Assembly (NCBI GenBank): GCA_943736015.1
Contig: OX031070.1
Location: 26,805,673 to 26,869,672, forward strand
DNA length: 64,000 nucleotides
Source of the DNA: Tridacna crocea
Taxonomy: Eukaryota; Mollusca; Bivalvia; Cardiida; Cardiidae
Direction of reading: 5' to 3'
Both the position numbers and the translations under genes were made by a program. Shown one piece after another: positions 9,854 through 21,800 of this stretch (position 1 is the first letter of the stretch; every line of letters begins with the position of its first letter). The notes below the pieces were generated by a model. The model saw only the letters and a program-made list of their open reading frames with translations, was not told the origin of the DNA and did not search any database.

Positions 9854-12800
9854 GTAAGTATTGTTCAGTGATAGAGACAAAGATTTTTATTTTGTTTTGA
9901 TCAGACGCTTATTATGATTTAATAATTGCATATTACCGGTAACTCTTTACCACATGACAAAATTTTAGACTGGTCCAAATTGAAAGCATTTGCAGACAAC
10001 AAAATAAAGGTGACTGAAAAATTGAAATTTGTTCTGGGAAGGGTAGAAAACACTGTGGGAAAGGGAGAAAATGCTGATTACCAGCATTTTCTCCTTTTTT
10101 CTTACAGTGTTTTCAAAAGGCTTCTTTCTCAGGGGCGTCAAAAGTAGGGATTGTGTGGTAATGGGTTAATAGTTGCATATGACATGTACATGCAGTATTT
10201 TATATTTACTGTATGAGTCTTTTCATATAAACCTGAAGGGTAAAAATGTATTATGCTATGGCCAAAGCTACCCATCTGTCTGTCCGTCTGTTGGCAATTT
10301 CATGTGTGCACAACTCCCTCTACATTTTCCATCTGAATGGTTTGAAATGTACCACAATGAATCTTAGGTGTAGTTGTGCATTTGACTTTTAAAATTTGGA
10401 TAACTGCACCTGCATTCTAGATTTTAAGCCATTTTAGTGGTAAGCCCCTTTGGGCTGTACATGGGCCACATTGCAAAGCTCTTGTTATGATCTTACTTTT
10501 AACAGACTAGATTTGAAAGAAATAGCTGATTGTTCTTTACTAGACAATATAATTGTGGACTCATTTAAGTTGAAAGCATTAGCAGACAACCAAGTAAATG
10601 TTATTCAAATGATAGGACTCATCTTAACTCGTTATCAAACGACAATATATTAGGCTTGTCCGAATGGAAAGCATTTGCTGATGATGAAATAAAAGTGAGA
10701 GAAAATTTGAAATTTGTTATGTGAAGAGTAAAAAACATTGTGGAAAAAGAAGAAAATGCTGGTTACCAGCATCTTCTCCTTTTCTCACAATAAATTCAAA
10801 AGGCCTCTTTCACAGGGTTGTTAAAAATCAGGATTGTGTTGTAAAGGGTCAAGGGTTAACTTTTAACCACAATGCACTTCTTTGAATCTTATTGCCTAAC
10901 CTCTCTTAAGATCAGATTGCACACAATATGCAGTCTGACTTTGGATCTATATTCTCTGGTATTTGGTGAGGAACTTCAGCTGAAACATCCAGTAAATTGC
11001 CGTCTATGAGGATTTTCTTTCGAGCTAAGAGATATTTCAATCTATTGACTACCAAAGGCCTCAGCCCAGGTCTTCTTACATAATGCAATTGACATTTACA
11101 GTGCAGTAAAATGACCAAAAAACTGCATTTTCAGTGACTGCTTCTGGTTAGATTGTCTTGGTATGTAGCTGAGCTTAAATTGAACCAGAGATCAGACTGT
11201 AATTTATGAAGTCTGATCTTGATTTTCACTGGCCTAAACAGCAACCTTATGTTTGCTAGGGGTTTTAAGAATTGATAAAATTGCAGTCAGTTACAGATTG
11301 CAAATAGCTGTAGAAAAAAAAAGCTGTTTTAACCCATTACCAAACGACAAACTTTTAGACTGGTCCAAATTGAAGGCATTTGCAGACGACAAAATAAAGG
11401 CAACTGAAAAATTGAAATTTTTCCTGGGAAGTGTAGAAAACACTGTGGGAAAAGGAGAAAATGCTGGTTACCAGCATTTTCTCCTTTTCCCACAGTGTTT
11501 TCAAAAGGCTTCTTTCTCAGGGGCGTCAAAAGTAGGGATTGTGTGGTAATGGGTTAAATATAAGATTGCCTTTCAAATGATAGAAAACATTGTGAGAAAA
11601 TGCATGTCAACAGCCTGATTTTTCCCTACAATGTTTTCTTAAACTTTCCCAGGGTTGTTAAAACTTGTAATAGTGTGGTTGTAGGTTAACCCCTTGGCAA
11701 ACAACAAAATTTTAGACTGATCCAAATTGAAAGCATTTACAGACGACAATTTCAGTGAGGCTCAAATGGTGCAAATTTTCTGTGATAAGGTAGAAAACAT
11801 TGTGGAAAGAGGAGAAAATGCTGGTTATCAGCATTTTCTCCTTTTCCCACAGTGTTTTCAAAAGGCTTCTTTTCTAGGGTCGTTAAAAGTCTGCATTGTG
11901 TGGTGAAGGGTTAAGCATTTTGTGTGATACACATTGTAGAAGTGCTTATGGAAGTGCTTATGGAATTAAAAGGTATTTTAATGCTAGGTAGTCAAACTGC
12001 AAGTTTTGTATACAAGGTTTTAAGAGATTAATTTGTGACTAAAGAGATAAATGGATTAGATAGGAGCATTACAGCTCTAGTTTATCCCTGAATTTAACAG
12101 CAGACCCTTTGACATCGATTAATCCTTTTCCAGACCACATGATTTAGGACTAGTCTAATTTGAAAGCATTAATTTGAAGATGACATGTTCGATATTGCTT
12201 AGATGAATATTTCTGCCAATGATACATTGTTCTGTGGTAAAGGGGTAACAAGTTAACGCTCTACCAAGCGACAAAATTTTAGACAGGTCCGAATTGAAAA
12301 CACTTGCAGACTACAAAATAAACATAACTCCAACATTGAAATTTGTTTCCTGTAGGTTAGAAAACATGTCTGCATTAAAAGTCATTTGAAAACACTGTGG
12401 GAAAAGGAGAAATTGCTCATAATGAGCAATTTCTCCTTTTCCCACAGTGTTTTCTACCACTCTTTCGGTTTGGAAGGGTTCAAAATTTATGGTTTGGGAA
12501 AGGGTTAAGTCATGTAACCTGTGAATGGAGTACAAATCTCACAGCATTTCTGTAAACTGTGATAAGTTTCATTTGGATTGCTCAAAACTTCCTTTCAATT
12601 AATCTTCAAGTTTTTGCTTTTCCATGCAGATATCATTATTGTAAAGTTTATTTATTTTATGATAGTTCACATTTGTAAACCTTTCCAACACAAGCATAAT
12701 CTAGACTTGGTCCAGATTTAAAGCAATTGCAGACAATAACTCAAATAAGGGAATTTGTTTTGAAATAGGGCAGAAGACAATTTTGGAAAAGGAGAAAATG

Positions 12801-15800
12801 CTGGGTACTGGCATTTTCTCCTTTTCCATAAATGTTTTCTCAAGGCTTCTTTCTCATGGTCTTTAAAGTAAAAGGGATTGTGTGAATAACAGTTAACCCT
12901 TTCTCAAACAAAAAAATTTAGACTCTTTCGAATTCAAAATATCTGCAAACCATAATTTTCAAATCAACACAAATCAGGCTAAAATCTCAGATAGGGTAGA
13001 GAGCATTGTCATCAAAATAAAAAGCATTTGGTCCTTTAGTCACAATGCCTTTAGGGGCATTCGTTGTCAGGGTCGTTAAAACTCAGGATTGTGTGGTGCA
13101 GGGTCAACTGCATTGGCCCTCATATTGCAGCTGAGGGGAGCCTGCTTTGGCCAACTCTTTATTGTTTAAAATTTTGTACATATATTATTATTAGTTAAAC
13201 AAAATTAAAAGTGGCTCAATGATAGGACTTATCCTTGTAAAAACAAGGGTAGGAAACATTGTGGAAAAAGGACCAGAGCTCCAGATAAGAGGGAGTGAAG
13301 GTATTCCAAAGCCATTATTTGTCTTCAAAACCCAGTGTTGTGGGTACTCATTAGAATCGTCTCATTGAGACGATTCTAATGAGTACCCACAACAAAGGAT
13401 TTACTGGAGAATATGTGAAACTCACTTTTGAAATCAAAATCACTCCCTCTATATGGTCAGTTCTAGGACTTTAATCCTTACCTGTGTTTTGTCCTTTTCC
13501 AGCAGCGTTTTCAAAGGCACTCTTTTTCAGGAAAACTCAAAGATGTTGAAATTTGGCTTTCATCTTCATGAGATAGAAAGCATTGGGGTAGGAGAAAATG
13601 CTAGTGAAAAAGCTGGTCACCAGTATTTTCTCCTTTCCCACGATGTTTTTTAAAGTCTTCCTTTACAGAGCTGTTAAATCTTTTGGGTTTCGATAAGGGT
13701 GTAAGTAGCTGCCTGCATTTATATTTTGAATAGGATGAAGAAAGAAAGCTTTAATGTCATTCAACATTACAAGTAATCAAAGATTTGCGTCATGCATCCA
13801 TTAATATATCATTTTGGAAGGTAAAAAAATGGACAAGTTTCTTACTTCAAATTTTTTTCTGTTTACTTTCACTATCTATTTGTAATTTATTGCATTTGAT
13901 TCACCCTGTGAATAGATGTGCTGATAAGATGTTTCATGTAATTCAACATTATGTACAACTTTTTACAATCTCTCACCCACCCCCTCCTTAACCCTTTACC
14001 AAATTATGAAATTTCAGATTGTCCTTTTTCCACAGTGATTTTGAAAGACCTCTTCCTCAAGGTCCATAAAACTCGGGTTTGTATGGTAAAGATTTAAATG
14101 CACACTAATCATCTCGTGTGGTGGGGGGGATTTTTTTTTATCATACAATCCCAATGACCCTGAGAAAGAAGCTCTTAAAAACATAATGGATGGCAAATAA
14201 TATCTTTCGAAAAAAATGAACCATCATCTGTAAATCCTTTAACCCATTACCATACAATCCCTACTTTTGATGAACCTGAGAAAGAAGCCTTTAGAAAAAA
14301 TTGGTAACCAGCATTTTCTCCTTTTCCCACAATGTTTTCTACCCTTCACAAAACAAATTTTAAATGTTCAGTCACTTTTATTATGTTGTCTGCAATTGCT
14401 TTCAATTTGGACAAATCTAAAATTTTGTCGTTCCGTAATGAGTTATGTGTTAATGAGTCTAGAATTTTGCTGTTTGGTAAAAGGTTAAAATAAACTCTAA
14501 ATAACATTTCAGAAGAAAGAGCATATTTTCTCCACTACAGAAATAATTCACACTTTCAAAGCTATCTTTTTTTAGCAACAGTCAATTTCATCTGCATTAT
14601 GATACTTTTACATTAAATATTTTATCCTTAAAAAAAACCAATTCTATAATTTTGTTATCTAGTTAAGGATTAACCTTTTGCATGTTATATGAACTGACAG
14701 ACATAATTAACATGGTTTGAAAGTTCTTTAGTATTAGAGATCAGTATGTTTCTCATGAAATATCAGTTGGTGCAGATCTGAGAATTTGATTTCACCAAGG
14801 ATTGCAGGAGATTCGTCCAGTTTTATCTGAAGCCTTCTAGGACAGATGAATTGCCAAGTTCGTACCCCAGAGCAAAGAACAACTTTTCAACAAAAGTAAA
14901 AAATATCTAATTTGCGCACAAAGAGTTTAAATTGTAAATTTGATCAGCCATTTTTAACACAAAAGAAAGTATTTTCATTGTTAAAATATAGGTGACTAGT
15001 GCACTTGTTTCAACTTGTATACCAATAATTACTTCTTGCTCAATTAAAACTATTGTAACATTGAACTATGACTTAACTCTTTACCAAACAACAAAATTTT
15101 GGACTAGTCTGAATTGAAAGCACTTGCAGATGACAAAATAAATGTGACTCAAAAATAGAATTGTGATTTGGGAAGGATAGAAAACATTGTGTAACCAGCA
15201 TTTTCTCCTTTTCCCACAATGTTTTCAAAAGCTTTCCTGCTTTAGGTTGTTGAAAGTTGGGATTGTGTGGTAAAGAGTTAAGTCTTTACCATACATTCAT
15301 GTATTTTAAACTCCCTGTGAGAGAAGGCTTTTGAAAAAAATTTGGGAGAATGCAAGTAGCCTACCATGTATATTACCCAGCAAGAGAAAAATACTGTATC
15401 ATTAACTGGGCTCTATTTACTTTGTTGTTTGCAAGATGCTAAAACTTACCTCTGAATCATTATGGCAATATGTTAGATGCATTTAATTCTTACCCAAACA
15501 ATCCCTGGTTTTTGAAACCCTCAGAAAAAAAGCCTTTTGAAAACATTGTGGGAAAAGGAGAAAATGCTGGTAACCAGCATTTTCTCCTTTTCCAACAATG
15601 TTTCCTACCCTGCTGCAAACAAATTTAAATTTTTGGAGTAACATCTATTTTTTCCCTCTGCAAATTCTTTCAATTTGGACTAGCCTAAAAGCGCATTGTT
15701 TGGTTAAGAGTTACTTGACAGCTTTATCAGATAGCAAAATTTTGTAAATAATGGCTCATTGTTGTCATGGAAAAATTTAAAAACATTTTTGGGCAAAAAG

Positions 15801-18800
15801 GAAATGCTGGTAATTTGCATTTTCTTCTTTTCCCACAACACTGTCCAAGTCCTTCTTTTTCAGAGTCCTAAAAACACAGAATTGTCTAGATTAACCCTTT
15901 ACCCCATAAGGCATTTCTATGGTATCTCTAATTGACCCTATATAACAGCAAGGATAAAGCTGTTTCTTATGTGTATATGACACCTGTTGATAGCATAGTA
16001 AACATTGTGGCAAAAGGTGAAATTGCTCGTCAAGAGCAATTTCACCTTTTGCCACAATGTTTTCCAAAGGCTTCTACAAGCAGTGCATAAATATGAGTAT
16101 CTATGGAGTAAAGGGTTAATGTTCCTATAACTCCTTACCAAAAGACAGAATGTTCAAATTAAAAGCATTTGTAAACAACATGTACAGTGTGCCTCATATG
16201 ATAAAGTTGTCTCTGAAAGGGAGAAAATTTTTTTTTTTTGAAAAAAAAGGGCAAAATGTTGGTTACCAGCATTTTCTCCTTTCCCACAATGATTTCAAAA
16301 GCCTTCCTGTTTTAGGTCCTGGAAACACAGAATATAACATTTATGTCAATGTAGATTTTCCTCTATTTCAGGAGTTAGAAGACTACAGAAGTAATGCTAA
16401 ATCTGCATTGCATGAGAAATTGGTGGCTATTGCACGTGCCAAGGAGTTGATGAGACAAGAGCATCAGGCTGAGATTGAAAGAATCACAGAACAAATGAGA
16501 AATGTAAGATGACTTTTTAACCAATGATGCCTTTTAACGCCCCTGAGGAAGAAGCCTTTTGAAAACATTGTGGGAAAAGGAGAAAATGCTGGTGACCAGC
16601 ATTTTCTCCTTTTCCCACAAAGTTTTCTACACTATCAAAGCAAAATTGCGCCATTTGAGCCACTTTGAAATTGTTGTCTGCAAATGCTTTCGATTTGGAT
16701 TGGTCTAAAATTTTGCTGTGTTGTAATGGGTTAACCCTTTCCCAAACAATCCCTGGTTTATTACGGGTCAGGAATAGAAGCCTTTTGAAAACATTGTGGG
16801 AAAAGGAGAAAATGCTGGTAACCAGCATTTTCTCCTTTTCCCACAATGTTTTCTACCCTATCATATAGAAAAATCATCTTTTTAGCAACTGTTAATTTGT
16901 CATCTGCAAAATGCTTTCAATTTGGTCTTGTCCAAAATTTGCCGTTTGGGAAAGGGTTAAGTTTGTTTGTTTGTCTGATTGATGAACACCGGTTTCAATT
17001 TCATCTCACTTATAACCAGTACTTCACAAATATTTTTTCCAAGTCACAGGCTGCTTTCCCATCTCCGACACAACAATCAGCCTTGCGAAAGGTTTGAATC
17101 CTGTTTCGCTGAATGTCATCAGTCTGCAGGGATCTTCAGGAAGAAATTAGCCAAAATTGGGACATGAACCAGCAACTCTACTTTGAAGTCCTGCACATGC
17201 ACGCTTTGTTGTTGCTGCTATGCTGGACCATTTTTGCTCTTGCAATGTAAAGTGGGGGCTTGCCTTAGTGAATTGAGGTGCATATGAAAAATGATTTTTC
17301 TATAGTGAGATATGCAGAACTCGTATCACAGTTTTGATTTTGAACTTAACCCTGTACAAAACTATCCCTGGTTTTAGCGACCCTGAAGAAGAAGCCTTTG
17401 AAAACATTGGGGAAAAGGGAGAAAATGCTGGTTATCAGCATTTTCTCCTTTTCGCACAATGTTTTTAAAAGGCCTCTTCTACAGGGTTGTGAAAACCCAG
17501 GATTGTTTTGAGAAGGATTACCAGTATTTTCTTCCTTTTCCACAATGTTTTCTACCCTTCACAAAACAAATTTCAATTTTTCAGTCACTTTTAGTTATTC
17601 ATCTGCAAACATTTTCAATTTTGAGGAGTCTAAAATTTTGTTGTTTGATAAAGAGTTAAACAGCTGGTATGAGAGTGGTTTGAATGAGAAATTTCTGTGT
17701 TTGTCACAAATATTTCTTGATGTGACCTATGTAGACAACCAATACTATTTTTACAAGTATCCATATATCCACAACAGACACCTAGCAAAGAAATTAAAAA
17801 CTTGCATCCCCCTACTCATCTTGCTTCATTTGTAAATTTTACAGGAGCATAAAAAAGAGATGGACAAACTGAAGGAGACTATCAGAGTGCAGGAGGAAGA
17901 GTTGCGGCAGCTTCGAGACGATAGAAAACGTTTTGTACGCCAACAGAAAGAGACAAATATCAACATGGACCGAACAGAGAGAACTCTTATAAATGAGATA
18001 AATGAGGAATGTCGTAAAACGTCAGAAATCCTAGGTCTGAGTCCTCGTAAAGTTAACATTAATAGGTAAGAAGTGTTATTTTTAAAAGTACTCATGAAAT
18101 AATATTAACTCTTTACAATATGACAAAATTTCATATTTGCCCAAACTGAAAATATTTGCAGACAAGAAAAAAATTTGACTCAGAAGTTAAAACTTGACTT
18201 TAGAACAGTGGAAAACATTATGAGAAAAGGAGAAAATGCTGGTTTTCAAAAAGCTTCTTCCTGTGGGTCATTAAAAACTTAGAAAAGGGGGATTGTTTGG
18301 TTAAGGGTTAAAGTGTTAAGATGGTATCCTGAACCATTTTCAAAAGGATATCAGTTTGAATTATCATGGCATCCATTACTCCTCTTTGAGCTGCAAAATA
18401 GAAAAAGGCAATTTAACTCTTTACCACACAATCCCAACTTTTAATGACCCTGAGAAAAAAGCCTTTTGAAACATTGTGGTAAAAGAAGAAAATGCGGATA
18501 ACCAGCATTTTCTCCTTTTCCCACAATGTTTTCTACCCTTCCCAAGCGAAATTTTAATTTTTCAGTCAGATTTATTTTGTCTCCTGCAAGTGTTTTCAAT
18601 TTGGACTGGTCTGAAGTTTTCTTGTGTGGTAAAGAGTGAATGCATCACTGTAATACATGATATCAAGAAAGTCGTCACATATTTATGGATCCATAAAGTC
18701 TGTTATGTCCAACAAATAACTGAATCCTGGGGTAGAATGGCTCTTTGACTTGCAGAAAATTATCCAGTAGCGAAAAGTTTTGACCCAGGTTAGTTTAAAC

Positions 18801-21800
18801 ATATTTATTTCACATTGATTGAGAAAGAAGTTCTTACAACTGAAACTATTCTCTCATTGATTCTGCTTCCTGGGAACTACACCAGTACTCGGGTCGAACG
18901 TGTGGGCCAATGAAAAATCCCAAAGTGGACACCCTCTCCCTGGTATCCAACTCGAGACCGCATGGTTAAGATGCTGACACTGTACCTCACAACCCAGGTA
19001 AGCCTGCCCAGAGTACTGTCAAGACTGACTTGGTTCAATACTTTTCGCAGATGCATTAACCCTTTACCCTATAAGACATTTCTATGGTATCTTTAATTGA
19101 CCCTAAATAACAGCAAGGATGAAGCTGTTTCTTATGTGTATAATTATGACACCTTTTAATAGCATAGAAAACATCGTGGCAAAAGGTGAAATTGCTCGTT
19201 ATGAGCAATTTCACCTTTTGCCACAATGTTTTCCAATGGCTCCTACAAGCAGTGGTTAGAAATGAGTATTTATGGAGTAAAGGGTTAAATCTCCTTTTCA
19301 TAGAGCATGTCTCATGTTGTAATTATTGTCTAGTTACAGAGATAATGGTCTGGTACAGAACAGTGGAAGTTCAGCCAAAGCTGCAACAACCTCGGCTCTT
19401 GTAAGTATTGATTTTCAAAAGGTTGTTTTCTTTTTGTAGTCTCTTAGTGTACGTTCTAACCTTCTGTATTTAGACTTTTTATACGCCCGTCGAAGACGGG
19501 ACGTATTATGGGATCACCCGTGGCGGGCGGGCGGGCGGGCGGGCGGGCGGCGTCCAGTTCTTTGTCCGGAGCATATCTCCAAAACTATACAAGCTAGGGT
19601 TATGAAATTTCATGGGTGGATAGATCTCATCGAGGCGGAGTGCAGTGCACAGGAATCATAACTCTTGCTCGCTTAATTTTTGAGTTATTGCCCTTTGTTG
19701 TTTTTCATACTTGAATTTTGTCCGGAGCATATCTCCAAAACTATACTAGCTAGGGTTATGAAATTTCATGGGTGGATAGATCTCATCGAGGGGGAGTGCA
19801 GTGCACAAGAATCATAACTCTTGCTTGCTTAATTTTTGAGTTATTGCCCTTTGTTGTTTTTCATACTTGAATTTTGTCCGGAGCATATCTCCAAAACTAT
19901 ACTAGCTAGGGTTATGAAATTTCATGGGTGGATAGATCTCATTCAGGGGGAGTGCAGTGCACAAGAATCATAACTCTTGCTTGCTTAATTTTTGAGTTAT
20001 TGCCCTTTGTTGTTTTTCATACTTGAATTTTGTCCGGAGCATATCTCCAAAATTATAGTAGCTAGGGTTATGAAATTTCATGGGTGGATAGATCTCACTG
20101 AGGGGGAGTGCAGTGCACAAGAATCATAACTCTTGCTTGCTTAATTTTTGAGTTATTGCCCTTTGTCATTTTTTGTACTTGAATTTTGTCCGGTGAATAT
20201 CTCCAAAACTATACTAGCTAGGGTTATGAAATTTCATGGGTGGATAGATCTCACCGAGGCGGAGTGCAGTGCACAGGAATCATAACTCTTGCTTGCTTAA
20301 TTTTTGAGTTATTACCCTTTGTCGTTTTTCATACTTGATTTTTGTCCGAAGCATATCACCAATACTATACTACCTAGGGTTATGAAATTTCATGGGTGGA
20401 TAGATCTCATGGATTGGGGGTGCAGTGCACTTAAATCACAACTCTTGCTTACTTAATTTTTGAGTTATTGCCCTTTGTTGTTTTTCATACTTGAATTTTG
20501 TCCGGAGCATATCTCCAAAACTATAGTAGCTAGGGTTATGAAATTTCATGGGTGGATAGATCTCACTGAGGGGGAGTGCAGTGCACAAGAATCATAACTC
20601 TTGCTTTCTTAATTTTTCAGTTATTGCCCTTTGTCATTTTTTATACTTGAATTTTGTCCGGTGAATATCTCCAAAACTATACTAGCTAGGGTTATGAAAT
20701 TTCATGGGTGGATAGATCTCACCGAGGCGGAGTGCAGTGCACAGGAATCATAACTCTTGCTTGCTTAATTTTTGAGTTATTACCCTTTGTCGTTTTTCAT
20801 ACTTGATTTTTGTCAGAAGCATATCTCTAAAACTATACTAGCTAGGGTTATGAAATTTCATGGGTGGATAGATCTCATCAAGGGGGAGTGCGGTGCACCG
20901 AAATCACAACTCTTGCTTGCTTAATTTTTGAGTTATTGCCCTTTGTTGTTTTTCATACTTGAATTTTGTCTGGTGCATGCCCCAGCTTTACAACTTGGGG
21001 TAAGACGGGCGTATCTTGCGACAATTTGCCGCTCTTGTTTTTTATTATGAAGGAGATAAATAATAGCATAAAACTGATAATAGTTTGCTTATTTATACAA
21101 ATTAACTGTTTACTGAACGATCCTGAGAAGGAAAGCTTTTGAAAATATTGGTACTGATAACCAGCATTTTCTTCTTTCCCTACAATTTTTTCTATCCTTC
21201 CAAAATCAAAATTCAATTGTTGATTCACGTCATTTGTAATTTGCAAATGCTTTCAAGTTGGACTTGTGAAAAATTTGTTGTTTGGTAAAGATTAAAAGCC
21301 TTCGATTTGCTTTCTGATAGCACACCTATAGTCTCTAAGAAAGGTCGTATAGTGTCTAAAAACAGATAACAAGGTAGTTTCAAGTTTTAGGGCTGTAGAT
21401 GTAAAAGAGATTGTCAGTTACAAAGTTTACAAAATAATCTAAAATGCATATGGTGATGACATTTTCTATTATTAACTTATTTTTTATTTCATTTGAAATT
21501 AAATTATTTTAATATTATAACCTTCTCAGAGTGAAGGTTAAGATCATGTATTTTTACCCCATAAAATTAAAGAAGAGAAAAAAATGAGACAAGTGGTTGA
21601 AAAGCTGAAAAATCAATAGCTTGTAGAATTTTAAATTTAATGGAAGAGAAAATATAGCTATGCTCTGCTTTTGTTAGTGCATGTAATTATTTTATTATAA
21701 TTGTACTCATATTCAGGGAAGATACTGGGTCAAAAGTGCTGAGTTAAACATAATTATTAAACATTTATTGAGAAGCAAGTTCATACAACTTATACTAATC

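Noticed and set aside
16787..16853. MicroRNA precursor
   Set aside because: The stem is perfectly paired and present in about a hundred copies with transposon ends; a MITE explains it better, although small-RNA production is not excluded.
19475..21040. CRISPR-like array of regular repeats
   Set aside because: Units are contiguous ~157-bp repeats without unique spacers, in a eukaryotic intron.
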